DNA from: Onstottus_B arcticum
GTDB taxonomy: Bacteria > Acidobacteriota > Blastocatellia > UBA7656
DNA length: 64,000 bases
Reading direction: 5' to 3'
NCBI GenBank assembly: GCA_038040485.1
Contig: JBBPIE010000009.1
Coordinates: 62,001-126,000, forward strand
Below are positions 45,650-54,693 of the stretch, piece by piece. The position numbers and the translations under genes are program-made. The number at the start of each line of letters is the position of its first letter. The first letter of the stretch is position 1. The notes under the pieces are model-generated. The model was not told the origin of the DNA and did no database searches. It was given only the letters and a program-made list of their open reading frames with translations.

Positions 45650-46621
45650 ATGACTGTTGAGGAGTTCCAACAAGCCTTCAAAAAGGAAATCGAGGAAGTC
45701 CTTGCGCGAGTCGCGCGTCGCTACAGCGTTGCCGATCACGAGATGGCTGCAGCTCTGCACTCGTCCGCCAGGAAGTATCTGGGCGAAATCCTCGATCAGA
45801 CGACAGCAAATCCGGGCCCGACGCCGGCGGCGCGCAAAGCGGTAAGCGAATATTCCGCCTCGCTCAATTGCGACGACCTGTGCCTTGCGGTTGCGTGTGC
45901 AAAGGGCGACGATGCGGCGTGGGAAGACTTCTATCGCGAGTATCGCAGCTACATGATCAACATCTCGCGAACGATGACCCAGGATGCAGGAGCCGCCGAA
46001 CAGCTTGCGGACTCGACGTTCGCCGAGCTGTACGGGTTGCGCGAATCGGCCGGCGCGCGAGTGAGCAAGTTCTCTTTTTACTCTGGCCGCGGTTCGTTGC
46101 GCGGGTGGCTTCGCGCGGTGGTCTTTCAGCTTTCAGCAGATCATCACCGCCAGACTAGCCGCCTTGTCCAGACCGAAGAGCCGGAGGACATGGACCGGCT
46201 GGTTCGCGCTGGGCCCGAACCCGAGCGCGCTGACCCGAGCGATTTGGAATTCGTGCGCGAGCGCTACAGCGCGGCCGTCACTGCGGCGCTTCGGCATGCG
46301 ATCGGCGAGCTTGAGACTCGCGAGCGCTTGCTGCTGGCTTATTACTATTACGACGATATGACGCTTCGCGAGATCGGCCAGGTGTTTGGAGTTCACGAAG
46401 CAACGATCAGCCGCTGGCTAACAAAGGTTCAGAAGCGCGCGCGCAAGCTCGTGGAAAAGAGCCTCGCGCGTGACCACCGATTCAACCGCCGGGAGGTGAG
46501 CGAAGCTATCGACCTGGCGGCGGAGCGAATGGACATAAATGTCCGTGAGTATCTGTTCGAATCCGACGGTGAGCGGGACCGCCCGGCTCCCAGCGCCGAC
46601 GGCGCGATGGCTCAAAGATGA
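45650..46621 (+). CDS. ECF-type RNA polymerase sigma factor
   Basis: 323 residues from ATG 45650 (GGGGAA upstream); the open frame reaches back through the hairpin and is not expected to be coding there. An unusual N-terminal extension of about 95 residues precedes region 2 (LAVACAKGDDAAWEDFYREYRSYMI, FSFYSGRGSLRGWLRAVVFQ). Region 4 is LETRERLLLAYYYYDDMTLREIGQVFGVHEATISRWL. A C-terminal tail of about 60 residues is also extra. The next gene encodes a zinc-finger membrane anti-sigma factor, so release from the membrane is the likely control. Confidence 0.88.
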   Translation: MTVEEFQQAFKKEIEEVLARVARRYSVADHEMAAALHSSARKYLGEILDQTTANPGPTPAARKAVSEYSASLNCDDLCLAVACAKGDDAAWEDFYREYRSYMINISRTMTQDAGAAEQLADSTFAELYGLRESAGARVSKFSFYSGRGSLRGWLRAVVFQLSADHHRQTSRLVQTEEPEDMDRLVRAGPEPERADPSDLEFVRERYSAAVTAALRHAIGELETRERLLLAYYYYDDMTLREIGQVFGVHEATISRWLTKVQKRARKLVEKSLARDHRFNRREVSEAIDLAAERMDINVREYLFESDGERDRPAPSADGAMAQR

Positions 46622-46682
46622 CGAAGAATCCGCGCAAGCCCCGAGACGGGCGGCGTTCTCATTCAGGAGATGAAGCAGCAGA

Positions 46683-48020
46683 ATGAAGTCACTTTTGAAA
46701 ACTGAAGATGGGCCTATGGACCGATTGCTGCGCGGACACCTGGCGCCGCAGCCCGGTCCCAAGCAGATCTGCAAGCAGTTCGACCCCGACCTGGCAAACG
46801 CATACATCGAACACAGCTTGACCGCAACCGAGCGCGAGGGATTCGACCGGCACTTGTCGCTTTGCGGCGACTGCCGATCGGCTACGGTCGTGCTCGTGCG
46901 GCTTGCGGCGTCCGAAGCCCCGGCATCGCCGGCCACGGCGGGACACCAGGCGACTGAAGGGTGGCTCGAGAGACTGGGCGCATTGGCGGCGGCAATGAAG
47001 ACGCCTCGCTGGGCGATGGCAGCCACTGCCGTCCTGGTGGCGGCGATCAGCATTCCTATCTTCATGTCGCAAGTGAGCAATCGTGCCGATAGAGCTTCAG
47101 TTGCGGCCCCACAATTCGCCGCCGAAGCCCCGTCCACCAATCGGGCCAGCGAGACCGAGAAGCAACCCGAAAGCAAACCTGCCGTGGCGGCAGGCGCGGC
47201 CGAACTATCCAGTGCTACCGGTCGTGTAGCGCAGAACCCGGCACCGCGAAGCAATCAGACGCCCATAGCTGCCGGCGCGTCAGGCGGGGTTGGATCGCAG
47301 CAGCCCACAACTGGCGACACGGACCGTCAGGCCGCGGAAAAGCCCGCTGTAGCGGCCGCTAAGAATTCGGGCGAACAAGACCAGAAGAAAGAGCAGGCGG
47401 CAGCAAGTGCTGTCGCGACCACGATCCCATCGCGAGATCAACTGGATCAGGTTGCTCCTGGTTCGCAGCAGGCTCCTTCGCAACAGCAACAGCAAACCGC
47501 CGGCGTCGACCAACTAGCTAAAGTCGATAGGGAAGGACCTCGCCCCGCGTCGGAAGCCGCGAAGGACTCCGCGCACGTTAGCGTCCTCAAGTCTGGCAGA
47601 CCCGACGGTGAGGAACGCGCTGCCGGCGGCACCAAGATCAGACCTGAAGACAACAACGCTCCGGCTTCCCCGATCGCTGGCGCGGAATCCGGAGCGCGAA
47701 GGGCGCTCTCGCAGCCATCGGCCAGCTCGCTGCGGGACGGCAAGTTGAACGTGTCCGGACGCTCGCGCGGCACTGCCGAACGAAAGATCGGCAAGAAGAG
47801 ATTTTGGCTTCGAGACGAGGTCTGGACCGACAACGACTACAAACCTGAAAAAGAGATGCCGATGGTGACGCTCGTGCGAGACAGCGACGTGTTCAAAGAA
47901 GTGATTGGCAAGCGGCCCACTCTGAAGGGATACCTGACGAGTTTCACTGAAACTGAACGCGCGATAGTTGTCTACAAGGGAACGATCTACAAACTCATCC
48001 CTCAAGACGGCAGTAAGTGA
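46683..48020 (+). CDS. Zinc-finger transmembrane anti-sigma factor
   Basis: 445 residues. The N-terminal 90 residues carry a zf-HC2-like anti-sigma motif FDRHLSLCGDCRSATVVLV (H-x3-C-x2-C). A membrane helix WAMAATAVLVAAISIPIFM follows at about 114-133. The outer part is a long low-complexity Ala/Gln/Pro/Ser region (about 150-360), ending in a compact domain of about 80 residues (FWLRDEVWTDNDYKPEK to VVYKGTIYKLIP). It should hold the sigma factor encoded 61 bases upstream; the outer domain may sense envelope state. Inferred from architecture and context. Confidence 0.82.
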   Translation: MKSLLKTEDGPMDRLLRGHLAPQPGPKQICKQFDPDLANAYIEHSLTATEREGFDRHLSLCGDCRSATVVLVRLAASEAPASPATAGHQATEGWLERLGALAAAMKTPRWAMAATAVLVAAISIPIFMSQVSNRADRASVAAPQFAAEAPSTNRASETEKQPESKPAVAAGAAELSSATGRVAQNPAPRSNQTPIAAGASGGVGSQQPTTGDTDRQAAEKPAVAAAKNSGEQDQKKEQAAASAVATTIPSRDQLDQVAPGSQQAPSQQQQQTAGVDQLAKVDREGPRPASEAAKDSAHVSVLKSGRPDGEERAAGGTKIRPEDNNAPASPIAGAESGARRALSQPSASSLRDGKLNVSGRSRGTAERKIGKKRFWLRDEVWTDNDYKPEKEMPMVTLVRDSDVFKEVIGKRPTLKGYLTSFTETERAIVVYKGTIYKLIPQDGSK

Positions 48021-48129
48021 GAATAGAGGATCGAAGATAGAGGATAGAGGATAGAGGATAGAGGATAGAGGATCGACTCTTTCTCATCCACCTCAATCCT
48101 CAATCCTCGATCTTCAATCCTCGATCCTC
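48019..48129. repeat. Intergenic hairpin, GAGGATA tandem family
   Basis: The left arm (48019-48074) is about seven copies of AGGATAG/AGGATCG; the right arm (48092-48129) is TCCTCAA/TCCTCGA units. It begins at the anti-sigma stop and lies between convergent genes. Confidence 0.9.
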
Positions 48130-48144
48130 ACCTCCCTAAACCCT

Positions 48145-48543
48145 TCAACCCATCTGCGACGTATGCTGCGGTTCGATCTTGTACATCACACGAACCTCGC
48201 CCGGCTTCCGCCAGGGGTACTTATCGGCATCAATGTATTTTTTCGCCATCTTGTCGATATGCTGATCGGCGCCGTCTTCGGTGATTTCGGCGACGCGGCC
48301 CCGGACTTCGAGGTACCGATATGGATTGTCAGGATCCATGATCGACAGCGACACGGCGGCGTTCTGAGTCATATTCTTGTCCTTGCGCCGGCCCCGCGCC
48401 GAATTTACAATGACGCTCGTGCCGTCAAAGTCGACCCAGACGGGCGTCACTTGCGGCGTGCCGTCGGAATTAACCGTAGCAAGACTCGCGAACGCTTTCT
48501 TTTCGAACAGGTCCGCATATTTTTCCGGAATGACTTGTGACAT
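48145..48543 (-). CDS. PPOX-class split-barrel flavin/F420 protein
   Basis: 132 residues with the pyridoxamine-phosphate-oxidase-like fold: KAFASLATVNSDGTPQVTPVWVDFDG, VIVNSARGRRKDKNM, NAAVSLSIMDPDNPYRYLEVRGRVAEI, and DADKYPW near the end. Proteins of this length and motif set are often annotated as F420-dependent reductases. Which cofactor is used cannot be read here. It is next to another split-barrel protein on the same strand. Confidence 0.85.
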   Translation of the reverse strand: MSQVIPEKYADLFEKKAFASLATVNSDGTPQVTPVWVDFDGTSVIVNSARGRRKDKNMTQNAAVSLSIMDPDNPYRYLEVRGRVAEITEDGADQHIDKMAKKYIDADKYPWRKPGEVRVMYKIEPQHTSQMG

Positions 48544-48629
48544 TGTTCCTCCTGTTTCAACATTGGTCTTCGGCTAATTTGCTTCTTCAATCACCTCGTG
48601 AGCGACTGAATCACAGACTAAAGTCTATG

Positions 48630-48941
48630 CTACTTTGGCGTCAACTCCACCGGAAGCCCATCGCCCCAGTCGTACTTCTCCCTCGCAAGCGCCTGAGCCG
48701 TGAGCCAAACGTTCCGGTCTCGGTTGTAGTCCAGCACTCGCGCAATAGCTTCGAAGGTTCGATCTCCGAGACGAACACGCACGCGGCCATCGTGTTTGAT
48801 GTTCTTCACCCACTGAGTGTCGTCGAGATGCTCGGCGAGTATGTAAAACTTCCCCCCATGTTCAACGAACCAGATCTCGATCTCGCGCGGCTTGCCGGTG
48901 ATGCGACCGGTCGTCGTGAGATATAGATACTTGATTGGCAT
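48630..48941 (-). CDS. Deazaflavin-dependent nitroreductase-type (DDN) protein
   Basis: 103 residues. The start YLYLTTTGRITGKPREIEIWFVEHGG and FYILAEHLDDTQWVKNI match the short F420H2-dependent quinone reductase/nitroreductase family. VRLGDRTFEAIARVL completes the barrel. The members studied reduce quinones or nitro compounds with F420H2. It lies 86 bases upstream of the PPOX-type gene in the same direction and is divergent from the bacillithiol genes across a hairpin. Confidence 0.78.
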   Translation of the reverse strand: MPIKYLYLTTTGRITGKPREIEIWFVEHGGKFYILAEHLDDTQWVKNIKHDGRVRVRLGDRTFEAIARVLDYNRDRNVWLTAQALAREKYDWGDGLPVELTPK

Positions 48942-48955
48942 TGCTAACTCCGGTC

Positions 48956-49068
48956 TTCGGTTTCTGGTTTGTGGTTTCTAGTTTGTGCTGCCAATACGGT
49001 CAGGTAATTTGAAACGCCGATCCAGAACCCATGAACCATAAACCAGAAACTACAAACCAGAAACCAGA
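48956..49068. repeat. Intergenic hairpin, TTTCTGGTTTGTGG family
   Basis: Left arm 48956-48987 and right arm 49038-49068 pair imperfectly; the arm is a tandem of GGTTTCTGGTTTGT units. It lies between divergent genes. Confidence 0.88.
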
Positions 49069-49127
49069 TTCCCCTTGCTTGACTAGCTCGGTTGCGCGCT
49101 CGTACGCTCAGCGAAGAGGTCAAGCAG

Positions 49128-49871
49128 ATGAGTGAAGTTGTGAAACTTGACGCGCTCGCGGTTGGCGCGCATCCGGACGACGTTGAGTTCTCGTGCGGCG
49201 GGACCTTGATAAAGTTGGCATCGCTCGGCTATCGAGTCGGCGTGCTGGACATGGCTCGAGGCGAGCTAGGCACCCGCGGGACGGCCGAGATTCGCGCCCA
49301 GGAAGCGCTGACCGCCGCCGAAGCGATGGGGCTCGCGATTCGTGACAACCTCGAACTGCCCGACGGCCACATCTGGCTGACCGAGGAGTCCCGCGTGAAG
49401 ATGGTGCGCAAGATTCGCCGCTACCGCCCGAAGGTTATCTTTACTCATTACTGGGAAGACCCGCATCCCGACCACGTCCATACTTGCCAGATAGTTCGAG
49501 AAGCGGCACACGTCGCCGGTCTCGCCAAGTACGACGGCGAGGGCGGCCAGGAACGCTTCCGCCCGCAGACCGTTGCGCATTTCATGTTCCCTCGCACCGT
49601 CGCGCCGACTTTTGTAGTCGACATCAGCACCTTCATCGAGCAAAAGCAAAAGGCGGTTGCCTCGTACCGCTCTCAACTCTACGACCCTCAGAGCAAGGAA
49701 CCGGAAACTGCTCTAAGCTCTGAGGCGTTCTTGCGCCGGCTTGAAGCGCGACAACGATTCTTCGGTTCTCTGATCGGAGTGGACAGCGCCGAGGCCTTCG
49801 TGGTCCGCGAAGCCCTGAACGTCCACGACCCAATCGAGCTGCTGTCGCGCAAGATGAACATGTACTCGTGA
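49128..49871 (+). CDS. bshB1: Bacillithiol biosynthesis deacetylase BshB1
   Basis: 247 residues from the ATG at 49128 (GAGG eight bases upstream). It is a LmbE-like zinc deacetylase: AHPDDVEFSCGGTL near the start and PHPDHVHTCQIV, with GELGTRGTAEIRAQEA typical of BshB1. It removes the acetyl group from GlcNAc-malate in bacillithiol synthesis. bshA follows about 100 bases downstream across a hairpin. bshC, the cysteine ligase, is not in the window. Confidence 0.92.
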   Translation: MSEVVKLDALAVGAHPDDVEFSCGGTLIKLASLGYRVGVLDMARGELGTRGTAEIRAQEALTAAEAMGLAIRDNLELPDGHIWLTEESRVKMVRKIRRYRPKVIFTHYWEDPHPDHVHTCQIVREAAHVAGLAKYDGEGGQERFRPQTVAHFMFPRTVAPTFVVDISTFIEQKQKAVASYRSQLYDPQSKEPETALSSEAFLRRLEARQRFFGSLIGVDSAEAFVVREALNVHDPIELLSRKMNMYS

Positions 49872-49873
49872 GG

Positions 49874-49960
49874 AGTCCGTAGTCCGTAGTCAGTAGTCAG
49901 TACTGGTATCCAGGAGAGCCAGTCATTCAACCACGGACTACTGACTACGGACTACGGACT
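49874..49960. repeat. Intergenic hairpin, AGTCCGTAGTC family
   Basis: Arms 49874-49906 and 49931-49960 are imperfect complements made of GTAGTCC/GTAGTCA units. It lies inside the bshB1-bshA operon gap. Confidence 0.9.
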
Positions 49961-49968
49961 ACCGCCCT

Positions 49969-51123
49969 ATGAAAATCGGAATCACATGCTATCCATCGTA
50001 CGGCGGGAGCGGCATAGTCGGCGCCGAGTTGGGAATCGAACTCGCCCGGCGCGGACACGAAGTCCACTTCATCAGCTATGCGCCGCCAATGCGGTTGGGC
50101 GACGGCGCGCCTCGCGAGCGAATAAAATTTCACGCGGTCGATATGCTGAGCTACCCGCTCTTCGAATACCCGCCCTACACTGATGCTCTTGCGTCGAGGA
50201 TCTTCGAAGTTGCCAACCGCGAGAAGTTGGATTTGATCCACGTGCACTATGCGATACCGCATGCGGTGAGCGCCTACCTCGCGCGCGAGATGCTCAAACC
50301 CGAGCGGTATCTGCCGGTAGTAACGACGTTGCACGGAACGGACATAACGCTGGTTGGGCGCGACGCTTCGTTTCTGCCGATCACCCGGTTTGGAATCGAG
50401 CAATCGGACGGAGTGACAGCGATCTCGAACTATCTGCGGGACGCTACGCACTCAATGTTTTGCACGGAATGTGACATTCAAGTGATCTACAACTTCATCG
50501 ACTACAGTTACTATCGGCGCTCGCCGGACGAAGCGTTACGTCGCAGCATCGCGCCAGGAGGCGAGAAGATCGTGCTGCACATTTCGACTTTTCGGCCGAT
50601 CAAACGAATCACCGACTGCATTGAGGTAGTCGCCAGAATGCGCGAGTTTGGCGGCCCTGCTGTGAAGCTTGTTATGTGCGGTGACGGCCCCGAACGTGCG
50701 GGCGCCGAAGCGCTAGCCGAGAGACTGGGCGTCGCGGATTGCGTCAGCTTTGTCGGCAAGAAGCCTCAGTCAGACATACTCGGTTACCTGTCGGCCGCCG
50801 ATCTGTTTTTGCTGCCGAGCCAATCGGAGTCGTTCGGGTTATCGGCGCTTGAAGCGATGGCTTGTGAGGTTCCGGTGATCGGGACTCGCGTAGGCGGCTT
50901 GCCCGAAGTGATAGAAGAAGGCGGCTGCGGGTACTTGTTTGAAGTCGGCGACACGCGGGGAATGGCCGACGCCGCGATTCGAGTGCTGAGCGATGATCAC
51001 GCAAGAGAAAGGATGGGAAGGCGCGGCCGCGAGATCGCAGTGTCGCGCTTCGGGACGGAAAGAATCATCCCGCAATACGAAGCGCTTTATCGGTCCGTGA
51101 TCGAGGAGAGCAAAAGACTGTAG
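49969..51123 (+). CDS. bshA: Bacillithiol synthase glycosyltransferase BshA
   Basis: 384 residues, GT4 family. MKIGITCYPSYGGSGIVGAELG is the BshA N-terminal signature; HVHYAIPHAVSAYLAR, TTLHGTDITLVG, NFIDYSYYRR and SQSESFGLSALEAMACEVPVIGTRVGG complete the fold with the donor-site E-x7-E pattern. It joins GlcNAc from UDP-GlcNAc to L-malate, the first step of bacillithiol synthesis. No obvious ribosome site; the right arm of the hairpin ends nine bases before the ATG and could affect translation. Confidence 0.94.
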   Translation: MKIGITCYPSYGGSGIVGAELGIELARRGHEVHFISYAPPMRLGDGAPRERIKFHAVDMLSYPLFEYPPYTDALASRIFEVANREKLDLIHVHYAIPHAVSAYLAREMLKPERYLPVVTTLHGTDITLVGRDASFLPITRFGIEQSDGVTAISNYLRDATHSMFCTECDIQVIYNFIDYSYYRRSPDEALRRSIAPGGEKIVLHISTFRPIKRITDCIEVVARMREFGGPAVKLVMCGDGPERAGAEALAERLGVADCVSFVGKKPQSDILGYLSAADLFLLPSQSESFGLSALEAMACEVPVIGTRVGGLPEVIEEGGCGYLFEVGDTRGMADAAIRVLSDDHARERMGRRGREIAVSRFGTERIIPQYEALYRSVIEESKRL

Positions 51124-51154
51124 CGACGAACTTAGGCTAACCTGAATATCTGGT

Positions 51155-51269
51155 ATCCGCGCAAATCCGTCAGATCAGTGTCATCCGTGGTCTATTCAGC
51201 ACTAGCAAATCGAGTCTTCCGAAGACATAGGACCACCGATGAAACGGATTCGACTGATTTGCACGGATT
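51155..51269. repeat. Intergenic hairpin, AATCCGTGCAAATC family
   Basis: Arms 51155-51193 and 51231-51269 pair with several mismatches (ATCCG, GCAAATC, GTGGTC blocks). An inner GTCTTC/GAAGAC stem is in the loop. It lies between convergent bshA and murB. Confidence 0.8.
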
Positions 51270-51308
51270 GCTTGCCGATCTGATCGCTACCGAAATGCCC
51301 GGTTCGAG

Positions 51309-52400
51309 TCACTGGCTCTCGAATCCGATGAACACAGGCTCGGGGGTGAGCGCGACGCCGAACGTATCAAGCACGCAAGACTGAATGAGTTCCTTCAACT
51401 CGATGACCTCCCTAGCGGTTCCTCCGCCACGGTTGATGATCGCAAGCGCGTGCTTTGTTGAAGTACCGACGTTGCCGTGCGCGTAGCCTCGCTTGATTCC
51501 CGCGCGCTCGATCAGCCACGCAGCCGATAGCTTTACGCGATCATCCGCCGTAGGAAACGCGGGCGTCTCTTCGGCGAAGCTGCCGGCTCGCTTCCTGATT
51601 TGTTCGCTCTCTTCGCGAGTCACCACCGGGTTCACGAAGAACGATCCCACGCTCCGCGAATCCGGATCTTGAAAATCAATCACCATCGCCTTTCGCCGCC
51701 GCAACGCGAGCACTGCCTCGCGCACTTTTGCAAGCGTCGGCTCCTTTGTGTCCTGCTCTGCCATGTAACGCTGAAGCTCCACGTAACGCATAGCCGGACT
51801 GCCGTTGACTTCGAGCCGATAGGTCACGCTCGTGATGATGAAGCGATCCCGGCTGGAGGTTTTGAATCGGCTGGTCCGATATCCAAACTCACACTCAGCG
51901 GCGTTGATCTCTTCAAGCTTGCCCGTCGCGAGGTTAAGAGCTTTTAGCGACCCAAGCGTCTCGCTCGTCTCTTGACCATAAGCTCCGACATTCTGAATCG
52001 GGGTAGCTCCGACGCGGCCCGGTATCCCCGACAGACACTCGAGACCCGCCCAGTTGCGAGCCACGCACGCCGCTACAAATCCGTCCCAATCTTCGCCCGC
52101 CGCCGCCGTGACCACAGCGCGTTTGCCTTCGACTCGGGTTATCATTCCGCGCATCGACACGCGAAGAACCAACCCCGGAAACCCGCTGTCGGCCACTACT
52201 ATGTTGCTGCCGCTGCCCAGCACGAACAACGGAAGCGTTTGCGAGCGGGCCCATTCGACGCCCGCTATCAATGCGTCAACACCCGAAGCATCGGCGAAGT
52301 AGCGCGCTCGTCCCCCGATGCCAAGCGTCGTCATCGGCGCCAACAGCACGTCGCTCCTTAAGCTCAGTTTGAATTCGGCCTCGCCTGTTTGCGTCGGCAA
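51309..52400 (-). CDS. murB: UDP-N-acetylenolpyruvoylglucosamine reductase MurB
   Basis: 363 residues if started at TTG 52400, which has GGAGAG four bases upstream; GTG 52412 is an alternative. The frame is open further upstream to 53042 through the divergent DinB gene, which is not credible coding. Flavin-site motifs LAPMTTLGIGGRARYF, VLGSGSNIVVADSGFPGLVL and GIPGRVGATPIQNVGAYGQE, catalytic SVGSFFVNP and the final EPVFIGFE are present. It reduces enolpyruvyl-UDP-GlcNAc to UDP-MurNAc for peptidoglycan. It lies here alone rather than in a mur cluster. Confidence 0.9.
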   Translation of the reverse strand: MPTQTGEAEFKLSLRSDVLLAPMTTLGIGGRARYFADASGVDALIAGVEWARSQTLPLFVLGSGSNIVVADSGFPGLVLRVSMRGMITRVEGKRAVVTAAAGEDWDGFVAACVARNWAGLECLSGIPGRVGATPIQNVGAYGQETSETLGSLKALNLATGKLEEINAAECEFGYRTSRFKTSSRDRFIITSVTYRLEVNGSPAMRYVELQRYMAEQDTKEPTLAKVREAVLALRRRKAMVIDFQDPDSRSVGSFFVNPVVTREESEQIRKRAGSFAEETPAFPTADDRVKLSAAWLIERAGIKRGYAHGNVGTSTKHALAIINRGGGTAREVIELKELIQSCVLDTFGVALTPEPVFIGFESQ

Positions 52401-52536
52401 TCGTCTCTCCACGCAGCGGTTTTGGTTAGTGCACGCGCGCGTTCCATTTTCAGCCGTGAGCCTACATTGCCTCGTCCGGCGAGTCCAGTTATGATGACAC
52501 GCGAATTTCATGAGGCGGTGATCTGACGGAGGACTT

Positions 52537-53172
52537 ATGAAGACGACAATGATGATCCTGGTTTGCACGATGCTTTTGGCGGGCGCGGCAGGAGCCGTGA
52601 CAACCCCGGCTGCGGGTGACGGCATGCTGACCCCGGAAGAAAGAGCAAAGACCATAAAAGCGCTGCACGACTCGCGGAATGAACTTCTGGGGTACATCGA
52701 AAAGCTAACCGACCAGCAGTGGAACTCCAGGCCGGTCCCGTTCAAGTGGACGGTCGGTGAAACCGCCGAGCACATCGCTCTGTCGGAAGGGCTCTTGTTT
52801 GGCGCGATGGAGCGAGCGATTGCATCGCCGATCAATCCCGACTGGGAAACAAAGACCGCGAACAAGGAAGCCATTCTCGACAACCTGCTGGCCGGGCGAA
52901 AGGGTAAGGCGAACGCCCCCGAACCGATCCAGCCGCTCAAGAGGAAAATGTCGCGCGCCGAGATCATGACGCTCTTGAAGGACGGACGAGCAAAAACGCT
53001 GAAGTTCGCCGAACAGACGGATGTGCCGTTGAAGGCGCACACCCTTGAGCATCCCTTCCCGGTGTTCGGAACGTTGAACGCTTATCAGTGGCTGCTTTAC
53101 ATACCGGCGCACAATCTCCGGCACAACAAGCAGGTCGCCGAGATCATGAGCAACCCGGCGTTCCCGAAGTGA
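52537..53172 (+). CDS. Secreted DinB-fold protein
   Basis: 211 residues with a signal peptide (MMILVCTMLLAGAAGAVTTPA). DinB-like four-helix pattern: LHDSRNELLGYIEKLTDQQW, VGETAEHIALSEGLL with the first histidine, and YIPAHNLRHNKQVAEIM with the second pair, which would form the metal triad. DinB/YfiT proteins include bacillithiol- and mycothiol-dependent transferases; an exported member would not meet cytosolic bacillithiol, so its function is open. It is divergent from murB and 12 bases before the hydrolase gene. Confidence 0.82.
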   Translation: MKTTMMILVCTMLLAGAAGAVTTPAAGDGMLTPEERAKTIKALHDSRNELLGYIEKLTDQQWNSRPVPFKWTVGETAEHIALSEGLLFGAMERAIASPINPDWETKTANKEAILDNLLAGRKGKANAPEPIQPLKRKMSRAEIMTLLKDGRAKTLKFAEQTDVPLKAHTLEHPFPVFGTLNAYQWLLYIPAHNLRHNKQVAEIMSNPAFPK

Positions 53173-53184
53173 TCTGCCGCGCGC

Positions 53185-53865
53185 ATGGCTGAAGAATTCA
53201 AAGTAGAGATCGACGCTAGTCAAAGCGTCACGGCGACCCTCTATCCTGCGAGCGCGAAGAACCGCGCGCACGTCACGCTGGTGCTTGGGCACGGCGCAGG
53301 CGCCGGACAGACCAGCGGCTTTATGGTCCTCTTTGCAAGCGAGCTTGCGAAGCGCGGCATCGACGCTGTCACGTTCAACTTTTCCTACATCGAGCGCGGA
53401 CGTCATGCGCCTGACCCCGGTGACAAACTGGAAGCCTGCTACCGGGCGGTGATCGTTGCCGCGCGAGCTCACAAAAAGCTCAAGCGAAACAAGCTGGCGA
53501 TTGGCGGCAAGTCGATGGGCGGGCGCATAGCCTCACAGGTGGCGGCCAAAGGCCTGGACGATTTGCTGGGGCTTGTGTTTGTGGGTTACCCGCTGCATCC
53601 GCCGGGCAAACCCGAGCAGCTTCGCTCAAAGCACCTGCCGAACATCACGGCGCCGATGTTGTTTGTTCAAGGCTCGCGCGATTCGTTCGGGACGCCGGAA
53701 GAGCTGCGAACGATCGTCAAAAACCTCAAGACACCTTGCAAGCTTTACGAAGTGGAAGGCGGCGATCATTCTCTAAAGGTCCCGAAGAAGGCAGGATCGC
53801 AGGAGCAGGTCTACGCCACCGTGCAAGACGAGATCGCTCGCTGGCTTCGATCGGTCCACGAATAA
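53185..53865 (+). CDS. Alpha/beta hydrolase
   Basis: 226 residues. VLGHGAGAGQTSGFM supplies the oxyanion region, GGKSMGGRIA the nucleophile serine, and FVQGSRDSFGTP plus EGGDHSLKVP the acid and histidine. It matches the small cytosolic dienelactone-hydrolase-like group of unknown substrate. It follows the secreted DinB gene by 12 bases and is probably co-transcribed. Confidence 0.88.
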   Translation: MAEEFKVEIDASQSVTATLYPASAKNRAHVTLVLGHGAGAGQTSGFMVLFASELAKRGIDAVTFNFSYIERGRHAPDPGDKLEACYRAVIVAARAHKKLKRNKLAIGGKSMGGRIASQVAAKGLDDLLGLVFVGYPLHPPGKPEQLRSKHLPNITAPMLFVQGSRDSFGTPEELRTIVKNLKTPCKLYEVEGGDHSLKVPKKAGSQEQVYATVQDEIARWLRSVHE

Positions 53866-54093
53866 CGCCAATCATCGCTAAGAGGAAGGACGAAGGATCA
53901 GGTTTACGGCTGCCGTGCAAGATGAGAATGCGCGCTGCTCTCGCTCTGGCACAGTACTCGACCAGTCAAGAGTCATAATCGTCAACAGGCATTCGCGGAG
54001 GCAGTCAGGTCCAGGTTTCGTCGTGGCTTGCCGCGCTCGCGAGGTGTGTACTATCGTTCTCGAACCAACATTGACCTGGCAAGGAGAACCAAG

Positions 54094-54693
54094 GTGAGGA
54101 GACTGAAGATCGCCGTAGCATTCGTTTTCGCGATAGCAATCATTGCCGCGCTCGCAACCGAGTCCGTCGCATTTCCGCCCTTCGTGGCCAAGTCGCGGAA
54201 GTTCGGCGCCAAGGACTGCACGTTTTGCCACATCGAACCCGAAGGCGGTCCGCCCTGGAACGATCGCGGCAAGTGGCTCATTGCTGAGAAGGACCGACGC
54301 GGCGCCGAAGTTGTGGACGTCGAGTGGCTTGCGGACTACAAACCAGGAGCGGTGGTAGACCAGAAACCGAATGAGCCCGCTAAGACAGACGACAAGAAAC
54401 CTGCGACGCCCGCGGCTGCTCAAACCGCCAAGGCCGATCCAAAAACCTTCGACGACTATGTGGGCGAGTACGAGTTGCCGATTTTCACTCTGGCGATAAC
54501 TCGCGAAGGCGATAAGTTGTTCGGTCAGCCAGCGGGCGACACCAAAGAAGAGCTGATACCAGAATCGGACGGGACCTTCTCAGTCACGAACGTCAGCGCG
54601 AAGCTCAAGTTCGTGAGAGACGACAAAGGCAAGATCGTTGAGCTGCAGGTGAGTCTGGAAGGGCAGGAAATGAAGGGAAAGAAGATTAAGTGA
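54094..54693 (+). CDS. Secreted monohaem c-type protein with DUF3471-like tail
   Basis: 199 residues from GTG 54094 with AAGGAG upstream. Signal peptide IAVAFVFAIAIIAALATESVA. One haem motif CTFCH at about 54-58 in CTFCHIEPEGGPPWNDRG. A Lys/Pro/Ala linker is followed by a C-terminal domain of about 75 residues (DYVGEYELPIFTLAITREGD to KLKFVRDDKGKIVELQV), resembling the lipocalin-like domain found after some beta-lactamase-type enzymes. Overlaps the next DinB gene by four bases. Confidence 0.8.
   Translation: MRRLKIAVAFVFAIAIIAALATESVAFPPFVAKSRKFGAKDCTFCHIEPEGGPPWNDRGKWLIAEKDRRGAEVVDVEWLADYKPGAVVDQKPNEPAKTDDKKPATPAAAQTAKADPKTFDDYVGEYELPIFTLAITREGDKLFGQPAGDTKEELIPESDGTFSVTNVSAKLKFVRDDKGKIVELQVSLEGQEMKGKKIK

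Noticed and set aside
52401..53042. Upstream extension of the murB frame
   Set aside because: It would overlap the divergent DinB gene entirely, has no MurB homology and lacks a ribosome site; a TTG with GGAGAG at 52400 is preferred.
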